A DNA stretch of 64,000 nucleotides from Lepidostoma basale (lineage: Eukaryota > Arthropoda > Insecta > Trichoptera > Lepidostomatidae). The DNA lies in contig JAHDVF020001324.1 in assembly GCA_022606425.2 (NCBI GenBank), positions 434,001 to 498,000 of the forward strand. The letters are read 5' to 3'. The notes beneath the pieces were generated by a model that made no database searches, was not told where the DNA came from, and saw only the letters and a list, made by a program, of their open reading frames with translations. Shown here in pieces: positions 31,430-41,235 of the stretch. Both the position numbers and the translations under genes were made by a program. Each line of letters opens with the position of its first letter. The first letter of the stretch is position 1.

Positions 31430-31965
31430 CAGTATTTCATTTGAACGGCCGTAACGTTGAAAGGGTGGAAAAATTTAAATACCTAGGCAGCATACTAACG
31501 CAATTTCTTGACCCAGATGTGGAAATAAAATGCAGAATTGAGGTAGCAAGAGCTACGTTTAATAAAATGAAATCACTCTTCTCCAATGATAACATAAATT
31601 TGAAACTCCGAAAGAGAATGATCAAATGCTATGTGTGGTCTGTTTTATTGTATGGATTTGAAACGTGGACCTTGAAAGTCAACTCAATGAATATACTGAA
31701 AGCATTTGAAATGTGGCTCCATCGCCGAATGCTCAGAGTTCCCTGGACAGACATTGTTACCAATACCGAAGTCCTGAGGCGAGCTAGAGTTGACAGGGAA
31801 CTGTTATCAACTATCAAGGTTCGAAAGATTTCATATCTGGGTCATATACTGGGTGAGGAAAAGTTCCACCTTCTCCAACTGATATTGGAGGGGAAAATTG
31901 AGGGACGCCGAGGGCCCGGTAGAAGACAAATGTCCTGGCTGCGAAACGTGAGGGAGTGGACAGTT
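31430..31965 (+). pseudogene. R4 RTE-like LINE C-terminus, best copy
   Basis: An open frame from 31441: VEKFKYLGSILTQ, EIKCRIEVARATFNKMKSLF, LRKRMIKCYVWSVLLYGFET, WLHRRMLRVPWTDIVTNTEV, LRRARVDRELLSTI, ISYLGHILGEEKFHLLQLIL, GKIEGRRGPGRRQMSWLRNV, REWT. Then the sequence switches abruptly to antisense R1 (31966). The frame has no stop through the LINE part, so this is relatively young. It is truncated at both ends. Confidence 0.9.
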
Positions 31966-32045
31966 TTCCTCAGTCTTCCTCTATTCCTTGGTCCATTTAC
32001 ATCGTTCACATATACATCGTTCACATTATCATTAGTTCTTCACTA
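31966..32045 (-). mobile_element. R1 LINE scrap fused to R4
   Basis: Antisense R1 block (reverse of VNDVNGPRNRGRLRKT). It sits in the same ORF as R4 only by chance. Confidence 0.7.
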
Positions 32046-32454
32046 ATTTTTTTTGGATGTCCAAGCCATCGTTACTCTTACTTGAGAAATCGTTTTGTAT
32101 TGTAATTTTACTGAGAAATTGATTTAGAAAAAAAACGCATTTTTTTTAAACGTAAAGAAATATTTCAGCAAGAAAAACTGTATGAAACTGTATGCTACCA
32201 TATATATGAAATAAACTTTTTTTATAATAATAATAATAACTATCCATACCTATATACAAATTGTTTTACGAAAGATTTATAATATTTCGTGAGTGTATCA
32301 TTTGATAAAGTTAAATATTCCACTTTTTATAATAACATATAATCTTCCATCTTTCAAATGATCTTAGGTGAAACAAATAATTATCTAAATCATACATTTT
32401 TATTCATTTTGCTTTAAATATTATAAAATATTCAGTATGGAGTTTAAAATCATT
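32046..32454. other. Unassigned AT-rich DNA
   Basis: Nothing recognised. Confidence 0.35.
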
Positions 32455-32880
32455 GTTTCTCCTTCGTCTTCTTCTTCTTCTTGTCCTTTCACACCTCTGT
32501 GGTGCATAGGGCCTCGAGGTATCTTCCTCACCCGACTCTATCACTTGCCTGATGCCTAACATCATCCCAAGTCAGGCTTCTTGCTTTGACCTCGTCCTGT
32601 AGGGTGGCTATAGTTCTGCCCCGCTTCCCCTTTCCCCCTACAGGGGACCAGTCTAGTATGCCCTGAGCGATGCAGACTGGGTTCCGTCTCAGGGTGTGAC
32701 CAATCCAGAGCCATTTGCGTCAAGCGACTTGTTCTCTGATTGGATTTTCATCTGCCATGATCCAGAGAACGGCATTTGATCCTGTTTGGGGCCAATAGGT
32801 CTTGAATATTGAGCGAAGGCATCTATTTATAAACACCTGAAGTTTTCCAATAACGTCCGCGGTAGATTTCCAAGCAACTG
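32455..32880 (-). pseudogene. R8 RTE-like LINE C-terminus
   Basis: Minus-strand pieces: WKSTADVIGKLQVFINRCLR, SIFKTYWPQTGSNAVLWIM, RKWLWIGHTLRRNPVCIAQG, ILDWSPVGGKGKRGRTIATL, then SLTWDDVRHQASDRVG, with the KDKKKKK tip in a GAAGAA tail. The KW-W-I-GHTLR and LDW-P signatures place it among RTE-like LINEs. Only two internal stops were noticed. Confidence 0.85.
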
Positions 32881-32914
32881 TAATTGTTTAAGCAACCGTA
32901 AATATACATTTCTT

Positions 32915-33300
32915 TATCTTCTTCTTCTTCTTCCTTATTTTAGACCTATGTGGTCTGTTTTCCAGAGTGTTGCTCCTCCTGTGAGGTAGATTCCCAGCTG
33001 TCCTTCCATCTTTTAGGAGGTCTTCCACGAGGACGAGTCCCATGGGGTTGATTATGCAATGCAATATAGGGGAGTCTGGTGGTGTCCATTCTTTGAACAT
33101 GACCAGTCTCTTTTTCGCTGTCTGCTCCATCTTATAATATCCTCAACCTCACATATCTCTCTTATTTAGGTGTTCCTTACGCGATCTCTCAGTGTCTTGC
33201 CTGCTATCGTCCTCAGTGTCTTCATTTCTGAAGTTCTCAAAACTTGTTTGGTCCTTAGTGTGACTGCCCTTGCTTCGACGCCATTTTCTTATTCTTTACG
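32915..33300 (-). pseudogene. R7 RTE-like LINE C-terminus
   Basis: Minus strand: QTAKKRLVMFKEWTPPDSPI, LHCIINPMGLVLVEDLLKDG and RTAGNLPHRR, ending in the KKKKK-coding AAG tail. Upstream blocks (reverse of LRTSEMKTLR) continue to 33300 in other frames. Confidence 0.82.
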
Positions 33301-33770
33301 ATATTTAAAATTTAAAATAATCATTTTTAAAATATACAAAACATATTAAAATTAATGTTTATAATGTATACTTGCCTCTTGTTACCTTACCAATTGATGT
33401 TACCTATATTTGTTAATTACATAACCGGTCCCCGATTTCGGGAATACATAAAGAGAATTGACCATATCACCTGTTGACCTTAGAAGCCACAAGTATGTAC
33501 AGATGTACATATCTATTTATAAATTTACATTAAATTGTAAAGCACCGTGTATTGTATGTTACATATGTATTTATAATAAAACAGATAATTAATATCGTCT
33601 TTGTTATACATGAATAATTTATTGTATCTGTTGTGTTGAATACATATAAATTTCATGCGTATCACAAATATACGAATGTAGATATTTTAGACTAATTTAT
33701 TGTTTCTTGAACAGTGACATTAAATTTCTTCTATGTTTGCCATACTATGTGTTGTAGATGTTTTATATTT
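33301..33770. other. Unassigned AT-rich DNA
   Basis: Nothing recognised. Confidence 0.35.
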
Positions 33771-33828
33771 ATCTTTTTTTATATACTTTGTATTCAACAC
33801 TCACTTTTGTAACAAATTAAAATTAATC

Positions 33829-33984
33829 ATTGTTCAATAGAGACGAAGATGTAAATTGTATTTTTGGAAACAGAATATGGTGGTCGAGGCGTTTACAGGA
33901 CTTATGACCTGTCATTGGTTGTGTTAAGCGATCGCTTTATGTTAACAACATTCCCAACAACTTCGTCTCTATTGAGATACAATT
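33829..33984. mobile_element. M2 foldback MITE
   Basis: Terminal inverted repeats around CAATAGAGACGAAG and CTTCGTCTCTATTG, extending to 'attgtatctcaatagagacg'. The interior 'gtttacaggacttatgacct' is shared with 41693-41820. No coding capacity. Superfamily undetermined. Confidence 0.8.
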
Positions 33985-34057
33985 AATCCTTCAAAATGAT
34001 TAACCCGCAATGGGTAAAATCCAGTATTTGTATACATTCAAAATGAAATTAAAATTA

Positions 34058-34103
34058 AATATCAAACATGTTTCGGACTACCCAGCCCTTCCTCAGTGAT
34101 ATT
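34058..34103 (-). ncRNA. Hammerhead-like motif, family B, best copy
   Basis: Minus strand: helix I AAUAUCA pairs perfectly (7 bp) with UGAUAUU. Core CUGAGGA (position 7 is free in hammerheads), one extra A, helix II GGGCU with AGUCC (loop GGGU), then GAAA, helix III palindrome ACAUGU, cleavage residue U. Every conserved residue of the hammerhead is present. The only departures are the extra A after the core and a helix III with no loop. Confidence 0.8.
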
Positions 34104-34216
34104 ATATAGATATTTAAAATATTATAAAATTGTTTACAAACATGGTTAGTTAGTATCGTATGTTATAACATCTGTCAAAACTGACCATATTTGTAAACAA
34201 TTCTATAATATTTTAT

Positions 34217-34262
34217 AATATCACTGAGGGAGGGCTGGGTAGTCCGAAACATGTTTAATATT
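34217..34262 (+). ncRNA. Hammerhead-like motif, family B, mutated
   Basis: Same layout as the partner at 34058-34103, but the core reads CUGAGGG (A9 to G) and helix I has one mismatch. Probably impaired. Confidence 0.6.
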
Positions 34263-34466
34263 CAATTTTAATTTGTTTAAAAGTGAGTGTTGTGTGCAAA
34301 GTATATAAAAATAAAGAAAAATATAATGATGTAAAATTCTATATTACATAATTAATACGATTTAAAACGTCAGTTTTCTAAATATGTTAGTTTATAGGAA
34401 TGACGTGTTTCTCCTTTCCAAGGCATTATTAAATATCTATAAAATATTTTTTATGATGCTGTGTCA

Positions 34467-34690
34467 GGTTCCCCCAATCTTCAGCGAAAGCATCTCTGTC
34501 CTTCGCTTCTTGGAACAAATTCTCAACTCTTCTCATTCCCTTATATTCTGCAGCCAGGACAACTGCCTTCCTGAACTGACTACTCGACGTCTTTCTATGT
34601 TGCCCACGATTATCAGCCGAAGGAGGTGCTATCTTTCTCCCCTGAGCATATGACCCAAATATAAGACTTTTCTCACATTCACACTATTCA
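34467..34690 (-). mobile_element. R4 LINE C-terminal fragment
   Basis: Antisense R4-like blocks: 'ccagcaggacaact'-type, 'gactactcgacgtctttcta' and 'cctgagcatatgacccaaat' (reverse of LGHML). Frames decayed. Confidence 0.7.
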
Positions 34691-35234
34691 ATTTTATTAA
34701 TTACTCAAAACTGGAAATAACCAAACAAAACATTAGTTGTGATTATGTTGAAGAAATTTTTATGAATTAAAACAATGTTTTTTCCACTTTTGAGTTTATT
34801 TTTCTAGAAAATTGTATTCGTTGATAAAGAAACATGTCTGAGTTCAGTTAAAATAAAAAGTGTTGTAATACAAAGTGTAACTATATTTATTCAAAATAAG
34901 CTCCACTTCAGTAATCCTAAGAGCTTTGTCCTTGAAACGTAGTCATCACGTTGTAACTATACAAGTTATTTTCTTTATATCTATCAACTTTCGAAACTAT
35001 CGTAGTATCCCATTTTGCACTGCACTCATAAGCCTTGAACCAGTTACAAATATCACCACTGGAGATTCTATCACTCATCGTCTTTCGACACGCTGACCTG
35101 CGCATGACACTAGAAAAAACCCACCATCCACTTGTGAATCAGTGTAAACAGTCATATTGCGGTTTGATCTTCATTAAAAAAAGGTTAAGTAACACATGCA
35201 CTTGACTTTATTCATGAGATGCCACAATTAAAAA
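34691..35234. other. Unassigned AT-rich DNA
   Basis: Nothing confidently recognised. A minus-strand scrap near 35070-35105 (RRSACRKTMSDRISS) resembles the R1 MCG-T-YDRIS block. Confidence 0.35.
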
Positions 35235-35900
35235 ATATATAATATTTTCAGATATGTGTGATGAAATATTATCAAAAATATTATTGACTCATCACAAACT
35301 GTTCAAACCAGGTCATGTCGACGAGGTGAGATATTCCGTTATGCTGGTGAGGGTTCAGAAAAAAATTCTGAGATATCTCTACATGAGGGAGTATGGTAGC
35401 TATCCGTGGCTCTACCCTACAGCTTTTCTTTTGAGAATGCTTGGGGCCAACTCTCTGCAACTTCGAAGAGATGGGCATCTCATAACCCATTTCTTTAGAT
35501 TACTCAGAGGATATTTCGAGAACTCGGCGGTGCTGGGCTGAACTGGGAGGGTGTTCGGCTTTTTGTCCCTAATAGATATCTCCGACAGCGACATAGATTG
35601 TTTTACCTACTGGCCGCCAGAACCAACCTGCCTCTGGTGACACCGATGGGAAGAGCAATTAATCTGCTGAACGCGGTCTCCTCGGAGATCGACGTCTTTC
35701 ATATCAGTGAAAGTACGTTCAGAAGGCAAATACTCTTAATTCTGGAGATTATCCAGTCTTTCTAATGTTGAACCATCTCTCATGCGTTTTTGGTAGTATA
35801 CTATACACAATATATTATTTTACTTGTTCTCAATAGATGCATTAAAAATAAATTTTGTAATGTCTGTTGATGAAATAAACTGATTTGATTTGATTTGATG
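35235..35900 (+). pseudogene. J1 jockey/CR1-type LINE C-terminus, longest copy
   Basis: The frame 35254-35541 encodes VRVQKKILRYLYMREYGSYP, WLYPTAFLLRMLGANSLQLR, RDGHLITHFFRLLRGYFENS. After a stop or frameshift come RTNLPLVTPMGRAINLLNAV and EIDVFHISESTFRRQILL, then a short UTR and a gatttgatttgattt tail. The V-Q-K-x-x-x-R-Y-L-Y and R-T-N-L-x blocks are conserved ends of this LINE class. Confidence 0.87.
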
Positions 35901-36070
35901 TCGCCAGACAGGAAATGGATAGATAGGCGGATACAAACTCTTTATCTGGAGACGATGGGAATAGAAAAGAGGCTTCGGTTGGCCTCAGAAAAGATGGGCT
36001 GACGACATAATTCTAGTAAAGGGAATCAAAATCCAGTAATGGAACGATTGCTAGATAGAAGAGAAGAAGA
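35901..36070 (+). mobile_element. R6-type LINE 3' fragment
   Basis: Decayed WRRWE-KRGFGWPQKRWADDI followed by an AGAAGAAGAA tail, matching 18002-18331 in layout. It directly follows the J1 tail, so J1 may have inserted into it (compare 51680-52630). Confidence 0.6.
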
Positions 36071-36094
36071 AAAACCACTCAATTTGATTCATTC

Positions 36095-36585
36095 GTTATT
36101 CATCATCATCAACGTCACCCGTCTGTCATCCACTGTTGAATGTAGACCTCTCCCAAAGCCCGCCACCGCCCTATATCCATTGCCGCTTCCATCCATCCAT
36201 GTCCAGCAATCCTCTTCAGATCGTCGGTCCAGCGGGCAGGCGGACGTCCAACTCTGCGGAATCCTGTACGCGGTCTCCACACCAGAACCCGTCTCCCCCG
36301 TCGGTCGTCAGTTTTCCGACAGACATGGCCAGCCCATCGCCACTTCAGCCCGCCCATCCTCCGAGCCACCTCAGTCACCTTGGTTTGCTGTGGAATAAAT
36401 TCGTTTCTAAATCTGTCCCTCAAGGTTATTCCAAGCATGGCTCTTTCCATGGTGCGTTGGGCGACCTTGAATCTATAGACTAGACCTTTTGTCAGTGTCC
36501 ACGTCTCGGCTCCGTACATCATGACTGGCAAGACGCATTGGTTGAAGACTTTAGGCTTGAGGCATTGTGGTATTTTAGATTCGTT
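36095..36585 (-). pseudogene. R2 RTE-like LINE C-terminus, best copy
   Basis: A 138-aa minus-strand frame: MPVMMYGAETWTLTKGLVYR, FKVAQRTMERAMLGITLRDR, FRNEFIPQQTKVTEVARRMG, GLKWRWAGHVCRKTDDRRGR, WRPRTGFRRVGRPPARWTDD, LKRIAGHGWMEAAMDIGRWR, ALGEVYIQQWMTDG, then the reversed (TGA)n-type tail 'catcatcaacg'. The fullest R2 end in the window. 5'-truncated near QCVLPV (36540-36585). Confidence 0.92.
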
Positions 36586-36639
36586 ATTACTTAATTTTAT
36601 TATTTATTGTCCATCCATTTTCTGTGAATTATATATTCT

Positions 36640-37085
36640 AAGTGATATCTTTTTATTTATTTATTTTTATTTTTATTATTGAGGGTAACAAACAGCAATT
36701 ACAGTATATGAATATAAACACACAGAGACAACAAAACAAGGCCAATTACATGCTACCACAAATATTATATAACAACTGACATAAGGTTAAATATATAAGA
36801 AAATAAAGTAACACTTTGATAAGTTAAAGAGAAAACTAGTAGTATTAGTAATAATGAATAATTAAAAATGAAATATAATTTTAAAATGTAAAAAAAAGAA
36901 AAAAACAAGAAAAGAAAAAAAAATAGAGTAACTAGTTTCATTCGCCCCGAAGGGTTGCTCCAACAATTTTTTTAAAATCACTTTCATTAAGATGGAACAC
37001 ATCGATGTTATTAAAGCACTTATTGTACATATCGCACGTCCGGTTCACCGCCGCACTCTGAGCGTAGTCAGTCCAATATTTACTA
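36640..37085. repeat. Unclassified repeat U1, copy 2
   Basis: Shares 'aaggccaatt', 'catgctaccacaaat' and 'ggttgctcc' blocks with 27106-27660. GC-richer around 37030-37065 ('gcacgtccggttcaccgccg'). Possibly an antisense non-LTR or other element body. Not classified. Confidence 0.35.
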
Positions 37086-37092
37086 GGATATT

Positions 37093-37217
37093 TATAAGAT
37101 GGAGTTAACTAAAGAATGGACACCACCAGACTCCCTCATATTGCACTATGTAATTAGCAAAATGTAATTTGTCCTCGCGAAAGATATCCTAAAAGATGGA
37201 AGGACAGCTGGAAATCC
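37093..37217 (+). mobile_element. R7 LINE fragment
   Basis: Sense copy of KEWTPPDSLILHYVISKM and LAKDILKDGRTAGN, matching 32915-33300 read in reverse. Confidence 0.7.
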
Positions 37218-37780
37218 ACTTTATAAGCTGGGAACACACTTTGATGCACCCTGTCTTCTCGAAAATATAAAATTCAATGTACCCACCCGGAATCTAAGGC
37301 AAATTAAACTTTTTCACGAAAATCTCCATAAAACAAACTACGGATATAATGCACCTATACCTAGAATGACTAGACTTGTAAACTGTTGTCAAGACTTAGA
37401 TTTTTTTGGATTAAATCTAAATTCTTTTTTGTCTAAACTTAAAAAATATCGACCTCCATCAAACCCTTAAATTGTCTAAACCAGATGCAGCTTTTACTAT
37501 TTGTTTGTCACTGAGACTACTTGTACCTTGTAATCCTTCCACAATATAATCAAATATGTCGTTAGCTAATTGCAGTCGTGTCCTTGTTGCTCATCTCTAG
37601 TATACATATCTATTAATCTTTCTTCTTTACTCTCTTCCAGATCATCCTCTTAACTTGTCCTAGGCTAATTGTTTACTGTTACTGTTTTAAAATGTTCCTA
37701 GATTTAAGTAACTTATCTGTATTATGAATAATGTATTGGAATTAATTCCGTCAACAACAAAATAAATAAATAAGAGAAGC
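37218..37780 (+). pseudogene. J2 jockey-type LINE C-terminus and 3' UTR
   Basis: From about 37222 one frame reads YKLGTHFDAPCLLENIKFNV, PTRNLRQIKLFHENLHKTNY, GYNAPIPRMTRLVNCCQDLD and FFGLNLNSFLSKLKKY then a stop. FH-x-x-x-H-K-T-N-Y-G is the conserved jockey-type end. A roughly 300-bp UTR follows and ends in an aataaataaata tail. No disabling lesion is visible in this last part. Confidence 0.8.
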
Positions 37781-38499
37781 AACACCCTGGAGAACATATC
37801 ATAGAGTTCTATAGCATGGAATAAGAAGAGGATATTTTACCAAATGTGATATTAGAAATGTTGAATATTCAGACGACACATTTAAATATATATAAAAATC
37901 GATTCTCAATCGAGTATTTTATAAATTTATAACAGTGAACGGGTAGAATTTCACAGAAAGCAATAAATTTAATGCAGTTTGTTTAAAACCGGCTAATATC
38001 TAGAAAAGTTCATGCCGCCAGAATCGATGTACATAATAACAATAACATTATATTTTAAACGACACCAGTATGTTTTTATTTTCAATAAATTTACTTTAAA
38101 TGTCGAATTAAGTCACATATCAAGTGATTAATTGGTATTCTTTCTTATATAACACAAATTTGGAGGCTGTTTCTTTAAGATGTTTGTAAGATTCTAAGTG
38201 ATTATACAGGTTGGTATTAAAAATGAATGGCAAAGATTTAATTTCCTTTTTATCTCTTTGTGTTATGGATTCACATGTGAATAACTTTTGAAAAACATTG
38301 TTTGAGTATTTTCACAATACTTTTTGCATATTCCACAAACATGTTTTGGACTTCAGATGTCTTCCCATAGCATAACAATTATAGCTTTAAAATTGGTTCA
38401 GTGAGGAAGGAAATCTGCTGTTTGAAATGTATTTATAAATAGTGTTAATTAGATGTATTTTTAAAATTTATTATTATTTATATTTTGTTGAAAAATGTT
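37781..38499. other. Unassigned AT-rich DNA
   Basis: Nothing recognised. Confidence 0.35.
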
Positions 38500-38600
38500 G
38501 CTTTTTTATATATAATACTTTGTACACATCACACATTTTATTTAATTTAAAATCAAACATGTTTCGGACACCCAAGCCCTTCATCAGTGATAATTATACC
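38500..38600 (-). repeat. Family B hammerhead repeat, single arm
   Basis: One arm only ('atactttgtacacatcac' outer end through the ribozyme). No inverted partner nearby. Confidence 0.7.
38549..38594 (-). ncRNA. Hammerhead-like motif, family B
   Basis: Helix I UAUCA with UGAUU (4 pairs), core CUGAUGA (consensus form), extra A, helix II GGGC with GUCC, GAAA, helix III ACAUGU, cleavage residue U. Confidence 0.72.
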
Positions 38601-38644
38601 CATTAAGTGCACTTTTATATAATATATAATATATTTTTTAAAAA

Positions 38645-38812
38645 CTTACACCAAGGTTTAAAATCAATGATATTAGGATTTATTATAAATTTTCTAATAT
38701 GAGCAGAAAATGGCTTATAATTATGAAGAACGAATAGGATCGTGTCCAGGCTCGAACCCAAGACCCATGGATCAGGAGCCAAATATTCTGTCCCCTAAAC
38801 TACCACCCATTT
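38645..38812 (-). mobile_element. S2 tRNA-like SINE, copy 1
   Basis: Minus strand: A-box-like TGGTAGTTTAGGGGAC, B box GGGTTCGAGCC (plus 38749-38759), then a body 'cacgatcc', 'ttcttcataattataagcca' and 'ttctgctcatattaga', ending near 'atcattgattttaaaccttg'. Confidence 0.75.
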
Positions 38813-38859
38813 TATTCACTTCACTAATTATATTTGCATTTGACACTTTATAATTTTTT

Positions 38860-39003
38860 ACAAAGACTAATACAAAGGATTTTAATCAATGATATTAAAA
38901 TTTAATTTACAATTTTTTATGAAGAAGGAATCTGACCATGTCCAGGCTTGAACCCAAATACCCAGGACCAGGATCTAAGCATTCTGTCACCTAAATTACT
39001 ATT
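38860..39003 (-). mobile_element. S2 tRNA-like SINE, copy 2
   Basis: Second copy in the same orientation about 50 bp from copy 1: B box GGGTTCAAGCC (plus 38945-38955), decayed A box, shortened body lacking the 'ttctgctcat' segment, ending 'atcattgattaaaatcc'. Confidence 0.7.
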
Positions 39004-39166
39004 TTTTATTATTTGATGTGGTGTTTTGTTTGAAGAGATCATTGCACACGTTTTCTTAAAAAAAAAAAATCGGTGCCGTAGTAAATATCAATGTTATTCA
39101 ATATTCGACAATTATCTTACAAGTAAAGGGCACGATATATGGAACTAACTTCGGGATGTGATTCTG

Positions 39167-40113
39167 CAGTATTGTAGTACCCCCTAAGAGACGCCGAATT
39201 AATTTGAAGAAAAAATAGGAAGACCTAAATTTGATATCAACAAAGAGAAGGGCGCGCTAATACCCCAGCCATCTGGGGTTGAGAACGGCGGCAAAACTTC
39301 TGGTATATAATTCAATCGACGACTCTTAACCGTCGCGTTGCCATGTGGTCAATTGAGTTTCCACTGCCAATTTAAAGTTGATTTTCTTAAAACCTATGGA
39401 CCCTAATATTATAAAAAAAATTGTAATCCTCCATTGAAGTGTTCTCAATATTTCGTAATAAAAAAAAAGCAAAAAATTACTTCCTTCATCCCAAAAAAAA
39501 ATATTTTCTAAGACTGCCCTCACCTTCATTCGTGTTAAGGTAGAATTTGTTTTGCTAATATTTACAACTTTATCAAAAGTGACAAATACTTACTCGCTGT
39601 TTTGAACGTATTATAAATTATATCTTTGACCTTTTCAATAGGTACGTAATAATACCGACTGGATGAAAACGCAGCACGTAACTTAATAATATCAGAACTG
39701 TGAAAATATTAACACTTTACCAAAAGGGACAAATATTAATACGTACTCGTTGTCTTGAACGTACTATACATTTTGCCTAGGTGCCTTTATCCTCGCCCCG
39801 CCGGCCGCGGCGCGCAGACAAGTTTATACCCGATGTCCAGTCGCCCGTATGCTGTGACGCATTACATATCAGAAATCGCATGGTTCCAGAAAAAAATTAA
39901 TAATGATATGTTTTTCAAATAATCCATGTATGTTATAGATATCGATCTATTCCTAATGAAATTCCCTACAAGATGACATAAATTAAATTTTGATTCATCT
40001 AGTCATATGCTTGATATTTAGATAAAGTTAGCGGTAAACTGAACTTACCACATGGGAGCGAGCGTTTTGTTTTGAACACGGTACGTTAAGGGTTAAGGGG
40101 TACTACAATACTG
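39167..40113. mobile_element. 947-bp segment bounded by 17-bp inverted repeats
   Basis: CAGTATTGTAGTACCCC at the left and its exact complement GGGGTACTACAATACTG at the right. TTAA and GGGTTAAGGG lie just inside the right end. CAG/CTG ends suggest a hAT-like element, but no matching target duplication is visible. The interior has a roughly 90-bp direct repeat (39535-39640 with 39690-39790) and a very GC-rich patch at 39791-39815. No transposase recognised, so probably non-autonomous. Confidence 0.55.
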
Positions 40114-40559
40114 TAAGTTCCTACCATGAAAGTCAGTTTTCTATTTCGTAACCTCCAAACCAACAGCAATTATTAGTTAACAGAATGAAAGCACAACGTA
40201 TACTATCATAGACAATAAGGTTTAATTACGGCAAAGCATAGTTTCGCCATATTGTATTTTACATGCTTAAGAATAAATTATCAATATTTTATTTTATTCA
40301 GCGTGTGAAATATCTTAGCATGTTATTATTATAAACGTGTATAATTGTCTGGGAGTCATATATAATAACAATAAAAAAATGCTGGAATGCAGAAAATATA
40401 TGTATTTTTTATGATTTCATTAAATGCAATGAAGTTGTATTAAGCTATAATAACATATCATGGTTCGTTTTGTTAAAGCGGATAAGTAGTGGTGGAATTC
40501 GAATTCTGTATTTTTTCAATGGGAGTTTCAGACATTATAATATAAAAAATAAGAAAACT
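40114..40559. other. Unassigned AT-rich DNA
   Basis: Nothing recognised. Confidence 0.35.
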
Positions 40560-40615
40560 TAACAATCACGCCATCTTTTGCAGGGGCAGAAAGAATGGAA
40601 CGCCACACAGTTACA
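40560..40615 (-). mobile_element. R1 LINE 3' tip scrap
   Basis: 'acaatcacgccatcttttgc' and 'agaaagaatggaacgccaca', the reversed R1 stop and tail context only. Confidence 0.65.
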
Positions 40616-40897
40616 TTATGAAGTTAACCATCAATAATAAATAAGGACATTTCACGCGTGTTAACTCGCGAATTGCGAAAACATGTCACGAAATGAAACA
40701 TTAATGAAATTAATCATAAAATGTGTAAAATACTCGTAGTACCAACTAACTAGTGGGGCAATTTCGAATATGAGTGTTTAAAAAATTAAGGTTAAGTTTT
40801 AGGAAGTATTTTGGCAGCTATGCTTCTCTTGGCGTGTTTAAAATTAAACTTTTATTATACAATGGAAATTAAAAAAAAACACTAAACAAAATTTAAA

Positions 40898-40943
40898 GAC
40901 CAGTCTGTCGATACCAGTGAGCCTGGCGAAACCGGTCGCTATC
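40898..40943 (+). ncRNA. Hammerhead-like motif, family C, unit 1
   Basis: Helix I GACCAGU with GCUAUC, core CUGUCGA (position 6 is U in place of A), extra U, helix II (A)CCAG with CUGG, GAAA, helix III palindrome ACCGGU, cleavage residue C. Confidence 0.6.
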
Positions 40944-41094
40944 GAAATAAACCTAAAGCGGAAGTAGTTTAAAAACGTATTTTTACTTAATTATTATTTA
41001 AAATGAACTTCCATCAAGAGATTTCCGTAAAATCATTTGTTTACCTCAAAACGCCAACAAAGCTACACTGGAAAAATACTATATAAAACTTAAA

Positions 41095-41140
41095 GACCAG
41101 TCTGTCGATGCCAGTGAGCCTGGCGAAACCGGTCGCTGTC
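41095..41140 (+). ncRNA. Hammerhead-like motif, family C, unit 2
   Basis: Helix I GACCAGU with GCUGUC (six pairs around one bulged C), core CUGUCGA with U at position 6, extra U, helix II GCCAG with CUGGC (5 bp), GAAA, ACCGGU, cleavage residue C. Exactly 197 bp after unit 1. Confidence 0.65.
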
Positions 41141-41235
41141 GAAATAAAGACAAAAGTGGAAGTAGTTTAAAAACATCGTTTTATTTCATTATTATTTAAA
41201 ATTAACTTCCATCAAGAGATTTCAGTAAAGTTCTT

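Larger units (their letters stand above)
33771..34330. repeat. Family B hammerhead foldback, split by MITE M2
   Basis: Outer arms are 'tatatactttgtattcaaca' and 'gttgtgtgcaaagtatata'. The left arm is interrupted by a roughly 218-bp insert (about 33828-34045) carrying M2, flanked by aaattaaaattaa on both sides. Each arm holds a hammerhead-like motif. Confidence 0.8.
40890..41235 (+). repeat. Family C hammerhead repeat, direct tandem dimer
   Basis: Two head-to-tail units with a 197-bp period (aaagac at 40895 and 41092). Each unit is ribozyme, 'gaaataaa', 'gcggaagtagtttaaaaac' or 'gtggaagtagtttaaaaaca', 'aacttccatcaagagatttc' and a linker. A direct dimer with a ribozyme in each unit is the arrangement expected to release unit-length RNA. 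Confidence 0.82.

Noticed and set aside
33424..33445. Hammerhead-like 'accggtccccgatttcggg'
   Set aside because: Contains ACCGGT and TTTCG but in the wrong relative order and spacing.
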